Positions 50,554 to 59,912 of a DNA stretch of 64,000 bases are shown piece after piece; the stretch's first letter is position 1, and the number at the start of each line of letters is the position of its first letter. Position numbers and translations under genes: made by a program. The notes below the pieces were generated by a model. That model saw only the letters and a list, made by a program, of their open reading frames with translations, did not search any database and was not told the DNA's origin. The DNA is from JBBQVS01 sp038211295 (GTDB lineage Bacteria; Chloroflexota; Ktedonobacteria; Ktedonobacterales; Ktedonobacteraceae), in assembly GCA_038211295.1 (NCBI GenBank), contig JBBQVS010000007.1, forward strand, positions 1 to 64,000. Reading direction: 5' to 3'.

Positions 50554-52254
50554 ATGCAAACAAACAATAGAGTACACGATATGAACGGGCAGGAAGCGAT
50601 AGCACAAACACCCGCGCTCTTGACGATGCAGCCATCGCCAATGTCAGAAGTAACGCTGGGAGCCGAGGCGGAACTGTTGCCGGGAGAGGCAGGAGCGAAA
50701 AGCTTGCTCGCAAGTTCGCCCAAAAGCTATCTTCAGAACCAGATTTATGGCCTGTGGTTTTTCGTGTCGCTCTTTATTCTCGTGACGATTATCACACACA
50801 AGGTCTCGACAGAGCAGTATGGCGTGCTCGCGGTTATTATGACGGCGTACAACACAATTCTGTATATTGTCTCGTTTGGGCTGGAAGATGCGATTACGAC
50901 GTATGTCCCACGCGTCTTCGCGGAATATGGAGTCGCGTCGGCGGCATCGTTGATACGGCGGCTCCTGCTGTTACGTGCTATTATGCTTATTTTCTGCACA
51001 ATTATTTTACTGTTTAGTCTGCCTGTACTGGCGAATGGTATCGCGTTGTTGCCGCTCGACGGCGCGAAGGGTGTGGCGAACGGGTTGCGCGATCAGCAGC
51101 TGCTAGCCCATATGGCACCTATCGCGCTCTATGTGCTGGGCAATAGTGTCGGTAGCTTGCTCACAGCGGTATGCGCGTCATATATGCGGATGCATATCGT
51201 GCTGGTGATTGGAAGTATCACGCAAGTGGTGCTGCTGGGGCTGGGCTTTCTGGTACTACAACTGGGCTGGGGTATCGATGGCTTTCTGTGGATGCAATCG
51301 TTTGTGTGGATTTTCAATGCGGCGGCGTTCGCGGTCTGGCTGGCCCCAACCGTTTTCGCGGGTGGCGAGGTGGTATACAAGCAACCGTTGGGGCCTGTAA
51401 TCAAGCTGGGTGTGTCGGCGTGGCTGACAAACATTGTTAATGGCGCATTGCTAAAACAAACGTCGCTGCTTCTGCTAGGCTATTTCGCGGTCTCGCTAAC
51501 GTCACGGGGCTTCTTCAATCTCTCGTTTCAGCTTGCGGACTCGGCGAACGCGCTGCTAGTGGCAGGCTTTGGTGGTGTTGGCGGCTCCGCGCTGGCGGCG
51601 GCGGCGATTGGGCAAAACTATGATCGGTTGGGGCGTTCGTGGGAGGTGCTTATCAAGGTCGAAACACTGCTAGCCGCGCCGGGGCTGGTATTCTGCCTCT
51701 TCAACGCGCAGAATATTGTGGCGGTGCTATACCCCAAGACGTTCGCGCCCGTAGGCCCCCTGCTCGCGATTTTTCTGTTTTTCAACTTGATTACGCGTGT
51801 GCTGGGGACAACGATTCATCAATCGACGCTCTACGTGATAAACAAGGCGCGGCTCGTGGTATTGGGACAATGGATAGGGTTAGCGGTTGTGGTCGTATTC
51901 GGCATTGCGCTCATTCCACGCTACGGGCCGGCAGGGGCGTTGATCGCCGATGGTATCGCTAAAGCACTCACGGGAGCGTTATTGCTGCTATTCCTCTGGC
52001 GCGACCTACCTAACAAGTACCCGCTTGGCTTCACGCTGCGCTTCCTACTTGCACTGACGATTGCCGCGCTCCCCGGCATTGTCTGGCATCCCACCAACCG
52101 AGTACTCTTTGGCATGTCGGGCGTGGTGTTCCTCGTGCTGTGCTTCGGACTCCTATTGCTGATAAAGCCTTTGAGCCGTAACGATCTGACAATGATCGAG
52201 GGGATGAGGCCGAGCGCGGTACGCTACCTGAAATGGTTCGCGCGTGCGAAATGA
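50554..52254 (+). CDS. Wzx/MurJ-like polysaccharide flippase
   Basis: 566 residues, about 14 membrane segments after a ~60-residue soluble N-terminus. Pattern YGVLAVIMTAYNTILYIVSF and FGLEDAITTYVPRVFAEYG is typical of the oligosaccharide flippase (MOP) superfamily, and SYLQNQIYGLWFFVSLFIL starts the first helix. It probably flips a lipid-linked glycan across the membrane. The ATG at 50554 has GACGAGG upstream; the frame is open from 50467, where no ribosome site is seen. No glycosyltransferase gene is adjacent, so the substrate is unknown. Confidence 0.87.
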   Translation: MQTNNRVHDMNGQEAIAQTPALLTMQPSPMSEVTLGAEAELLPGEAGAKSLLASSPKSYLQNQIYGLWFFVSLFILVTIITHKVSTEQYGVLAVIMTAYNTILYIVSFGLEDAITTYVPRVFAEYGVASAASLIRRLLLLRAIMLIFCTIILLFSLPVLANGIALLPLDGAKGVANGLRDQQLLAHMAPIALYVLGNSVGSLLTAVCASYMRMHIVLVIGSITQVVLLGLGFLVLQLGWGIDGFLWMQSFVWIFNAAAFAVWLAPTVFAGGEVVYKQPLGPVIKLGVSAWLTNIVNGALLKQTSLLLLGYFAVSLTSRGFFNLSFQLADSANALLVAGFGGVGGSALAAAAIGQNYDRLGRSWEVLIKVETLLAAPGLVFCLFNAQNIVAVLYPKTFAPVGPLLAIFLFFNLITRVLGTTIHQSTLYVINKARLVVLGQWIGLAVVVVFGIALIPRYGPAGALIADGIAKALTGALLLLFLWRDLPNKYPLGFTLRFLLALTIAALPGIVWHPTNRVLFGMSGVVFLVLCFGLLLLIKPLSRNDLTMIEGMRPSAVRYLKWFARAK

Positions 52255-52301
52255 GTAGGCTGAGAAACATCGAAAAGCGTTCAAGTTGAACCATGAGAAT
52301 G

Positions 52302-53360
52302 TTAGAATATCTCTCGTTCGGACTCTTTCCCTACATTGGCGAACTCAATTATGCTTCCGGTAGGCGTGGGGATTTGCCAGTAATGGAGCCGCCAGCCAGC
52401 CCCGTGCTTTTGTAACATGAGACGCCACGCCTTCGCTTGATCGCCTTCACGGGTGCGCTGTGGGCTATCTGCGGCCTTTTTTTCCCTGAGATGGTGTAGT
52501 TCGTAGCGCGACACGCCTTTAGCAGTACCCGCAATGACGCTAGCAGCAGCTTTAATAATGTGGCTCAACAGTATCGCATTGTCGGCTAAGCCACGACTCT
52601 CGACGGACTCGATGAAGTGGAGTCCTACTTGAAAGGGAAGCGGAGTTGCGACGCTACCGACCCAATCCTTTCGGTACTGTTGGCTGATGGCGTACATAAT
52701 CCCCTGTTCTCCCTGCGTCCACAACTCCATGACATTTATTAACGGCTGTAAGTCGTCGGGAGTGATAAGAAACGGAAATTTTTGTTCAATTTTGTTGTCA
52801 GGTGGGCGGAGGAATGTTGGTTCAGCCTCAAGTACAACCACAGAAACAGTGAGTTCTTTTGATATATCGTCAAAAGTCGATGTTGCGACATGTAAGCCTT
52901 GACCAAGCGGGTACGGGATATGCTTGCAAACAGAACAAGTAGCGAACAACTGGGAGAGGTCAGCATGTATATATTCAGGTAAACGCGCTATAAATGTCGC
53001 TGGCTCGATACAAATTGAACTCTCTTCAGCTTCTATAACAAGCAGTTTGTTCAGGAGATTTTCCAGATCGTGTGTCTCATCACGAAAGAATTCGTTAATG
53101 AGCTTTACAAGTTGAGTGCTATTGATGTCAAGATGATGTTTTCGCTGCAATTTTCTTACTTGCTCAAAGTTCGGATAGTCGCCATTCGCCTCCAGCAGTT
53201 GGGTCGCCCATGAGTAGTGCAACCACAGAAACGGTGCAGTGAGAGCCTCTTCCAACCAAATTTTTAAGTGTGCTAGCCATGTTTCTACCTCTGCCTTGCT
53301 TGCATTCTCAGGAGGTATCATCACAAGTGCGGGGTCAACGATAATATTAACTCTAACCAT
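52302..53360 (-). CDS. Unknown partner protein of the SMC/OLD-like ATPase
   Basis: 352 residues; family not recognised. N-terminal part (1-110) is helical and charged; a middle region holds a Cys pair (FATCSVCKHIPY) that could bind metal; the C-terminal ~60 residues (AWRLMLQKHGAGWRLHYWQIPT ... SIIEFANVG) look like a small alpha/beta unit. Catalytic residues of a known nuclease family are not evident. Its ATG overlaps the ATPase stop by 8 nt (ATGGTTAG), so both are made together. Effector or cofactor of the ATPase is the obvious guess. Confidence 0.75.
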   Translation of the reverse strand: MVRVNIIVDPALVMIPPENASKAEVETWLAHLKIWLEEALTAPFLWLHYSWATQLLEANGDYPNFEQVRKLQRKHHLDINSTQLVKLINEFFRDETHDLENLLNKLLVIEAEESSICIEPATFIARLPEYIHADLSQLFATCSVCKHIPYPLGQGLHVATSTFDDISKELTVSVVVLEAEPTFLRPPDNKIEQKFPFLITPDDLQPLINVMELWTQGEQGIMYAISQQYRKDWVGSVATPLPFQVGLHFIESVESRGLADNAILLSHIIKAAASVIAGTAKGVSRYELHHLREKKAADSPQRTREGDQAKAWRLMLQKHGAGWRLHYWQIPTPTGSIIEFANVGKESEREIF

Positions 53361-55278
53361 TGTTTGCGATATGTACTTTCTTTGCTCTTTTTCTCAGACT
53401 TGCCGCAGTAATTCTATCTTCTTGTAACATGGTTTCGTCCGAAAAGCCATCGGGCCAGTTGAGAATATTCCCTTGTGGAGAAATTTCGATGGTCTCAAAT
53501 CTGGTTGCGCCCTGTTCATCTTGATCGACAAAGTAGATTAAACAATCGCTATTTTCTTGCCCATCGGTCTCTACGATATGATAGCGCAGTTGACTGATGA
53601 GGTTCTCGCTATGCGTTTCAATAAGGCATTGTTTACCACATTTCGACAGGCCCACAAAGAAGTCACCCAGACGCGCCTGTACACGTGGATGGAGATGTAG
53701 TTCTGGTTGCTCAACAAGCAAGAGCGTATCATTGGGGGACAATAATCCCATAATAAGGATTGGTAGCACCTGACTAACTCCGACACCAACGGCGGTGAGT
53801 GGCAACCCTTTTTGTCCTGGCCTATGCACTATTTGCCAGCTCACGCCACTCTGACCCGCCTCTTGAATATTGACTTCGTTTGCCACGCCCAGGTAACGCG
53901 CCCATGAGTTTAGTGCCTCTCGTAGTATACCTTGCTCAACACACTTACTAAGAGGATTATACCACATGATACGCGCGTTCTGATTGGCGTCATACACGGC
54001 AGCAGCATATTCGCCTTTTGTACCAACGTCGTCGAGTTCGCTTGTGGGCGCGAACTTTTGCGCGGCCTGTGGGTCAGCACGTAGTGGCCCCAGGTAGCGT
54101 ATCTTGCTAGTGAAGAATTGCGTGATTTTTTCTATACTCTCTTCAAAACTTTCAATGTACGTATTATTTGTCACAACCTCTAGTGCCTGAGTTTCTTTAC
54201 TATCTGCTTTTGATTCTTCTGAAGTACACTGTATCACAATTGCCCTTAGTTTGTCGCTAATAACTCTTTTCCTTTTTCTAGGTTTGAGAGATGTATACCA
54301 TTGAAGTACATCAAGGAGTGTTCGACCAGAGAATACTTCTTGTATATTCTCGTTCTGACACAGTGATTGTACAGCATCTTTAAAAGTTTGTGAGCTAGCT
54401 ATTTCCGTTTCAGTAAGGTCTGGAGGTATTCTAAGAAGTGCAGACGTATCGCCTGTTTCATCTATCATATCAAAGGCACGACCAATTGTTTGCATAAGCC
54501 GTCGTTTACGACGTTCTTCAACAGCATATTTTCCAATCAGGCGTGTAGGTAAGAAATGAGAGAACGTAACTAAAAATTGATTAGGTGTTCTGGAAGCTTG
54601 AGAAGATTCTTCAGGCGTAAATGTAGCTGTATACTTTGGTTCTTCAGCAGTGGAAGGCACAAACCGCAAATAACCTGGCGCAACGTCTTCGATAAATTTG
54701 CTAAATTCCGCGGGCGTCAATAATTTGACCTCAAGGCCGAACTCGAGCAAGGTATTGGTTTCGGCCTGAGAAGGGTGATACCTAGAAAACGGGCCTGCAA
54801 CTATCTCCAATGTGACATACTCAACATTTACCTTTGAGGCTTCAATGGCTGAAGTGCTTGTACCGTTACTGTTAGCACTGCGAAATTGAGCGTTCATTTT
54901 CACTGATTGAATATTTGTACCAAGTCTTGTTATAACTCTTCCATCTACAACTCGCAGCCTAGCATTAGAAGACGTTTTTTGTGCCTCGCGTGGTTCCTCT
55001 TTGCCTATTTCTAGCTCAAAGCCAACGGTCAGGGTTCTAAGTGTTGTTTGTTCACTCAAGATATCTTCAAACGTTCCTAGTTGAACAATGGGGCCGTTGG
55101 GCAACAGGGGTCTATCCAGGACACGACTACTCAGTGTTTGCGAAATCATGAGAATGGATTGAATAAGGCTACTTTTTCCAGAGCTATTGCGACCTGCGAG
55201 AACTGTTACAGGTGCCAATTTTAGTTCACCCGAATCGAGGATAGGTTTGAAGTTTTGGATAGTCCAGCTTTTCAACAT
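53353..55278 (-). CDS. AAA ATPase of the RecF/OLD-like (DUF3696) type
   Basis: 641 residues. ABC-type ATPase: WTIQNFKPILDSGELKLAPVTVLAGRNSSGKSS (Walker A about 28-36), signature-like region in the middle, Walker B LLLVEQPELHLHPRVQ (Glu catalytic), D/H-loop in ETHSENLI. The C-terminal EISPQGNILNWPDGFSDE is typical of DUF3696 proteins, which often sit in anti-phage modules. The gene is visibly more A/T-rich and uses more AGA/ATA codons than its neighbours, suggesting recent transfer. AAGGAC precedes the ATG. Overlaps the gene at 52302-53360. Confidence 0.88.
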   Translation of the reverse strand: MLKSWTIQNFKPILDSGELKLAPVTVLAGRNSSGKSSLIQSILMISQTLSSRVLDRPLLPNGPIVQLGTFEDILSEQTTLRTLTVGFELEIGKEEPREAQKTSSNARLRVVDGRVITRLGTNIQSVKMNAQFRSANSNGTSTSAIEASKVNVEYVTLEIVAGPFSRYHPSQAETNTLLEFGLEVKLLTPAEFSKFIEDVAPGYLRFVPSTAEEPKYTATFTPEESSQASRTPNQFLVTFSHFLPTRLIGKYAVEERRKRRLMQTIGRAFDMIDETGDTSALLRIPPDLTETEIASSQTFKDAVQSLCQNENIQEVFSGRTLLDVLQWYTSLKPRKRKRVISDKLRAIVIQCTSEESKADSKETQALEVVTNNTYIESFEESIEKITQFFTSKIRYLGPLRADPQAAQKFAPTSELDDVGTKGEYAAAVYDANQNARIMWYNPLSKCVEQGILREALNSWARYLGVANEVNIQEAGQSGVSWQIVHRPGQKGLPLTAVGVGVSQVLPILIMGLLSPNDTLLLVEQPELHLHPRVQARLGDFFVGLSKCGKQCLIETHSENLISQLRYHIVETDGQENSDCLIYFVDQDEQGATRFETIEISPQGNILNWPDGFSDETMLQEDRITAASLRKRAKKVHIANNG

Positions 55279-55528
55279 GTTTGTAGTCCTTAGTTGCTGT
55301 TTATCAAATTTATGAATATTACAGTAATTTCGTCGCGCAGGCTCTTATCAGTATACATATCCGCGCTAATTGTACCGTACTTTTCATTGCTTGAGAAGGT
55401 TGGCGTACATCTTTGATGGAAAAAGAAGAGGGGTGTTCATATTTTTTCCCAGCTATGGTATTATAGGTACAACGTTTGTGCAAACCTCTAACTGTATTTG
55501 ACTATCCAATTGTAAAACAAGAGCAAGT

Positions 55529-56152
55529 GTGTGTAACAATCTTATGCCAAAAAGAGTACCTGAACCACTTGATCCAACGCTGGTCATTCAAGCCTATGGG
55601 CAAGGCGTCTTTCCTATGGCGGATCAATGGGGAAGGCTGCGCTGGTATGCGCCCGACCCTCGCGCTATTCTGGAACATGGAGATCTTCATGTTTCGCATT
55701 CGCTGCGTGCAACGATCAACAAAGGCATCTATGAGGTGCGAATGGATACCGCGTTCGAGCAGGTGATGCGCTATTGCGCGAACCGAAACGATGGCGAGGG
55801 GACGTGGATTAACGAAGAGTTTATCAAAACCTACACCTTTTTGCACCGCGCAGGCATGGCTCACAGTCTGGAGGCGTGGCAGGATGAAACGCTTGTCGGT
55901 GGTCTCTATGGTGTGTCGATAGGGGCCGCGTTTATGGGTGAGAGTATGTTTTCTCACGCTACCGACGCCTCAAAGGTATGCCTTGTCGTGCTGGTTGAGC
56001 ATTTAAAGCAGCGCGGTTATGTGCTTCATGATACGCAGTTTCTCACTTCACACCTCGCATCGCTTGGCGCAACTGAGATTCCACGTGGTGTGTATGAGAA
56101 GCGGTTGAAAGAAGCGTTGCGAATGCGCTGTGCATGGTCTGAACAGGTGTAG
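55529..56152 (+). CDS. aat: Leucyl/phenylalanyl-tRNA-protein transferase
   Basis: 207 residues. Adds Leu or Phe to the N-terminus of proteins with basic first residues (N-end rule). Signatures: AYGQGVFPMAD, RWYAPDPRAIL, GTWINEEFIKTY, LVGGLYGVSIGAAFMGESMF, HLKQRGYVLHDTQFLTSHLASLG. Start codon either GTG at 55529 or ATG at 55544. Near normal length for the family. Divergent from the ATPase gene; convergent with the HEAT-like gene. Confidence 0.95.
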   Translation: MCNNLMPKRVPEPLDPTLVIQAYGQGVFPMADQWGRLRWYAPDPRAILEHGDLHVSHSLRATINKGIYEVRMDTAFEQVMRYCANRNDGEGTWINEEFIKTYTFLHRAGMAHSLEAWQDETLVGGLYGVSIGAAFMGESMFSHATDASKVCLVVLVEHLKQRGYVLHDTQFLTSHLASLGATEIPRGVYEKRLKEALRMRCAWSEQV

Positions 56153-56174
56153 GAGAGTATGAGGCCCATTCTTC

Positions 56175-57833
56175 TTATGGTTCGTCCGCGGGTTCAAGCA
56201 CAACAGGGGTCGCCCTGTCAATGTTTGTCTCCGCGATCACCTGTACCAGCGCGGGAAGCGGCCCCTGACTAAGCGAAAGTCGCATCATGAAGCGCACGAA
56301 GGGTTGCTCGCGTAGAGGGACGCCTGAGTCGGGATGAAGCATCGCGGCAACGGCAAGTACAAGCCGCGCATCCTGATCGCGCTGTGTGTATTGGAACAGC
56401 AACGCCTGGCGACGCAGACGTTTCTCATAGAGGAGACGCCACTGCTCGTCGATCACTGTACTCACGGCCTCATCGATGATGGCATTCAATTGAGCAGATG
56501 GGCCTTTTGCTTTTTTCCCAGCTTTCCCATTTTTTGCTTGTGTACCTGTATTCTTCGCGTTCTTCCCCCAGAGACGTGTCAGATAGGGCGCGACAATCCA
56601 GGGCGGCTGAAAGAGCCATGAGGCGAATTCGTCTAGCCCGTAAATCTCTTCTCCGCGCAGGGCCAGCGTGTGCAACTCTTCGCTAAACGGCAGGGGTGGA
56701 AGGGCCGTGACGACGATGGCGGCGGCTGCTTGCTCCGCATGAGTCGTACTTTCAAACGTAGAACGCCAGGCAAAGTAGGATATAGGCAGCTTATGACGCG
56801 TCCGCTTTGTAGTGATATAGGCTTCCGCAATGAGTTTCAGACTATAAGAAAACGGCAGAAGGAAGCAGCCAACACTCTGCTGATTCAAAAGCTTTGTCAG
56901 CTCGTGCCAGCTCTCTACGTCCATTTCAGCCATACCAGAACAGGCGCGGATGCCTTCGAGATCGCTTAACCAGACGTTGACGATTTTGAGGAGGCCGTCG
57001 GGGCGTTTCCACGAGAGCAGGAGCAATTGTGAGCCAGAGCCATCGATGAAGCTTACACGCGCCTCATATGATGGTAAGAGTTGCAGTGCTTCTGCGGCGG
57101 TATCTGCTGTGCCAAGGACGCTTTGCATGGTGAGGCGACCCAGGGCGGCACGAACGCTTTGTTTGAGTTGACGGTTCGTGGTGGCTCTCATGATAGCATC
57201 CAGTGCTGGAATAGTTTGTGGGCTGACAAGAGAACCGAGTTGCTCGAGTGATTTAATTGCCGCCAACGCGACTTTTCCACTTTGTCCCTCAATCAAGGGG
57301 AGCAGAATTTTCGCGGCACGCGGGTCATTGCTTTCGCCCAACCATTGAATGAAGACTAGACGTTGTTCAATCGGGGTCGAGAGGATATCTTGTAGAATAA
57401 CCTCAACGCCCATTTCGCCACGATCCACGACATCGAGCAGGCGCAGTTGCAGTTGCTGCATCGCGTTTTCGGGGTCGTTGAGATACTCAAGAAAACCGTC
57501 TTCCACCATCTCTGACTCTAGCTCTTTCAGGATAGGGGCAAGCGAGAGTTTGGGCAGGTCGCTCACAGTGGGGTCAGCAATAAACTCTTCCAGGTCGTCG
57601 AGATCGTCCTCCGTCGCGAGCCTGGCGAGAATGTAGAGGGCGGCATTTTGCGCGGAAGAATCGCTGCTTGCAAGTAGGCGGAGAACTTTTTCGCGTGCGC
57701 CTTGTGTCCACTCTTCGTCCAGACGTGCATAGTAGTGAAGAAGCGTTTCGGGATTTATAGAATCGCGACGGCTAAGCGCGAGTAGAATGCTTTCGATACT
57801 ATCCTGTGGAGAACCTTTGTGTCCTCGTGGCAT
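56175..57833 (-). CDS. HEAT-like repeat protein, function unknown
   Basis: 552 residues. Residues 1-230 are helical repeats of HEAT/PBS type (AQNAALYILARLATEDDLDD, AALAAIKSLEQLGS-like). The middle domain (about 240-400) contains a beta-rich part and a ~90-residue helical part; a Lys/Ala/Gly-rich linker (KNGKAGKKAKGPS) precedes a C-terminal helical domain with DEQWRLLYEKRLRRQ. No enzyme motif seen. The ATG at 57833 has AGAAGGAG upstream. Monocistronic; starts about 105 nt after the terminase-like gene stop. Confidence 0.8.
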   Translation of the reverse strand: MPRGHKGSPQDSIESILLALSRRDSINPETLLHYYARLDEEWTQGAREKVLRLLASSDSSAQNAALYILARLATEDDLDDLEEFIADPTVSDLPKLSLAPILKELESEMVEDGFLEYLNDPENAMQQLQLRLLDVVDRGEMGVEVILQDILSTPIEQRLVFIQWLGESNDPRAAKILLPLIEGQSGKVALAAIKSLEQLGSLVSPQTIPALDAIMRATTNRQLKQSVRAALGRLTMQSVLGTADTAAEALQLLPSYEARVSFIDGSGSQLLLLSWKRPDGLLKIVNVWLSDLEGIRACSGMAEMDVESWHELTKLLNQQSVGCFLLPFSYSLKLIAEAYITTKRTRHKLPISYFAWRSTFESTTHAEQAAAAIVVTALPPLPFSEELHTLALRGEEIYGLDEFASWLFQPPWIVAPYLTRLWGKNAKNTGTQAKNGKAGKKAKGPSAQLNAIIDEAVSTVIDEQWRLLYEKRLRRQALLFQYTQRDQDARLVLAVAAMLHPDSGVPLREQPFVRFMMRLSLSQGPLPALVQVIAETNIDRATPVVLEPADEP

Positions 57834-57938
57834 GAAATGACTCCTTCTGAAAGGTGGAGATAGTGCTCTGTCTGGACAGAGAGTGCTGCATGAGATGCAT
57901 TGTACCATGTTGTTCAGTTTCTGGGTAGGGGGATAAGC

Positions 57939-59414
57939 TCAAAAGCTCCCTTCACCAGCGTACAGACGCGGCGGAGGGATAAGCGATGAGGCGGGGGGCG
58001 TGACAAGGGTCTCGGCGGCTTCGGTGAGCAGGGCCAGGCTGATGAGAAAGTCGTCGTGTCCGTCGGCAGGATCGACGTAAAAGTCGAGCGTATCGGGGGC
58101 AGGCAGGCGATAGCGAGCGCGTTGGAGTTGTTGCCAGCAGGCCGTGTTGATCGCGTGGGGCGCGGAGCCGGGCGTGTAGAGGCGCAGGCGACCACTATTG
58201 AGTAGTGTGAGAAGCTGATAGGCAAGACGGGACTTGCTAGGACGTGAGAAGGTAAACGCGGTGACACGTTGAGGACTCAGACGGTCAAGCAAAAGCGAGG
58301 CGAGGCCGGCCCCAATTCCGGTGGCATCGACGACAAGTCCGCGAATATTCCACCGCTCGACAAGGGCGACGGTTGCGGCATATTGTTCAAGATGCGAACG
58401 TCCGGTCCACCATTCATGATGCACAACCTCGATAGTGGGCAAGCCCAGCTCATTATAGCGGACGCGTCCAATCGTAATAACAGTGCTATCGCGACGGGAC
58501 GCGGTGATGCAAGACGAAAGAGTGCCAATGCCGGGCCGATCTTCACCCGCGACATCCATACCCGCGATATACCACCCTTCCTCACACGGAGTTTCTTCCC
58601 AGCTATGTGTGCCTTGCAGTTGCGTTTTTTGCAGCGTGTTGAGAAAGTAGCCCGCGCCGCTCAGTGGGCGCAGGTAGTATTGCGTCTGAATAGCGGGATG
58701 GTCTTCGCCTAATCGCGCGATCTCCTGTTCCACAAAGGTACGATACGCGGGATTGATAGCAGCGAGCGTGTGCCAATCGAACTCGAAATGGAGCCGTTCG
58801 CCCGTTCGCTGCTGCCGTTCGAGATTGATGGCGCGTTGTTGGGCGAGAAGTGTGCTATCACTCCAGGCGGTTCCATATAAGATTGTGGTCGCGTTACTGG
58901 TAGAAGCCATCGGGCGAAAATCGCGGTCAAACTTTTCGCTCGCCACATCTTGCGCCTCGTCGATTTCCAGCAACAGGTCCGCAGTCGCGCCTACAACGTT
59001 GCTTTCCGCGCCGGCAGAGAAAAACATGACACGCGGCCCCGCATGTGTACGCGCAAACTCCGATTGGGGCGCGAGACCAATGATGTGTCCATGACTCTGC
59101 CAGACGCGGTCACGGGTGAGCGGTGTGTCGAGCAGAGAGAGCAGGCGAAGACGGCTATTGATGATTTGTGGCGCGAAAGTCGGAGCGGCCTTGACGATTG
59201 TACCGTGCGGCATACACGCGAGCAGGTAGGCTTCGAGGACTGCCGAGAGCTGATTTTTCCCTGACTGGCGGGAGAGCATGACGGTAAAAATGTGGCCTTT
59301 GCCAGCACAAATTGAGGCAAGGATGGCCTCAGCAATCTCGCATTGGTAGGGGTAGAGCGGCTTCCCAAGTATGTGTTTGGCGAAGCGCGTGATGGTAGTG
59401 GGGTGGTATTTCAT
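57939..59414 (-). CDS. Terminase large subunit-like ATPase/nuclease (orphan)
   Basis: 491 residues. Looks like a phage DNA-packaging motor: Walker A-like SRQSGKNQ, Walker B LLLEIDEAQDV, coupling motif YGTAWSD, and a RNase H-like nuclease domain with AGMDVAGED, VVDATGIG and DGHDDFLISLAL as likely metal ligands. The start is uncertain: the ATG at 59414 has no clear ribosome site and the frame is open to 59612, but homology begins after 59414. No other phage gene (portal, capsid, integrase) lies within at least 8 kb on either side. Either a leftover of a prophage or a domesticated gene. Confidence 0.85.
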   Translation of the reverse strand: MKYHPTTITRFAKHILGKPLYPYQCEIAEAILASICAGKGHIFTVMLSRQSGKNQLSAVLEAYLLACMPHGTIVKAAPTFAPQIINSRLRLLSLLDTPLTRDRVWQSHGHIIGLAPQSEFARTHAGPRVMFFSAGAESNVVGATADLLLEIDEAQDVASEKFDRDFRPMASTSNATTILYGTAWSDSTLLAQQRAINLERQQRTGERLHFEFDWHTLAAINPAYRTFVEQEIARLGEDHPAIQTQYYLRPLSGAGYFLNTLQKTQLQGTHSWEETPCEEGWYIAGMDVAGEDRPGIGTLSSCITASRRDSTVITIGRVRYNELGLPTIEVVHHEWWTGRSHLEQYAATVALVERWNIRGLVVDATGIGAGLASLLLDRLSPQRVTAFTFSRPSKSRLAYQLLTLLNSGRLRLYTPGSAPHAINTACWQQLQRARYRLPAPDTLDFYVDPADGHDDFLISLALLTEAAETLVTPPASSLIPPPRLYAGEGSF

Positions 59415-59683
59415 GGTGCTTTTATGGGGGGGTAGATGAAGAGGGAGGGAGAAAGAAGCATGTTTCTTTTTCAGGCACACAGTAGTGCTTATTCTCAAGT
59501 ATACTGTGTGTTTGCGAAAAATACAAGGCATAGCACATCCAAACAGGAATAGTACTAAAGAGTTCCCCGAAGACCAAAACATGAAGAATTGAAAAAGAGC
59601 AGGTAAAGTCACTGGGGATGGACAGAGAGAAGTTCATCCGTTTTATTTTTCGCAGCGCTATGCAGTAAAAGGGAGACAAGCAC

Positions 59684-59845
59684 ATGGACATGGAACAGAT
59701 CAAATACTACACCGTGAGCGATGATGAAGAGGGTATCTTGCTTGCCGATATTGACGAGACAACGCCTTGCACAGACGACAATGGCAACTTACAATATTAC
59801 AGTGTGTCGGGCCGCTACGTCTTCTCGGCTGATGAGGACGAGTAG
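59684..59845 (+). CDS. Acidic 53-residue protein with internal repeat
   Basis: 53 residues. Begins MDMEQIKYYTVSDDEEG and ends SGRYVFSADEDE. Two related segments, YYTVSDDEEG and YYSVSGRYVFSADEDE, suggest an internal repeat; strongly acidic. AAAGGGAGAC lies 8 nt before the ATG, a good ribosome site. Antisense to no gene; it lies between the terminase-like gene and the propeller gene. No family recognised. Confidence 0.6.
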   Translation: MDMEQIKYYTVSDDEEGILLADIDETTPCTDDNGNLQYYSVSGRYVFSADEDE

Positions 59846-59912
59846 AGGTTGAGAGCAGATTTTGAATGGGGTAAGCATATCTGCTTACCCCATCTGCATT
59901 GTTATCGCTTTT

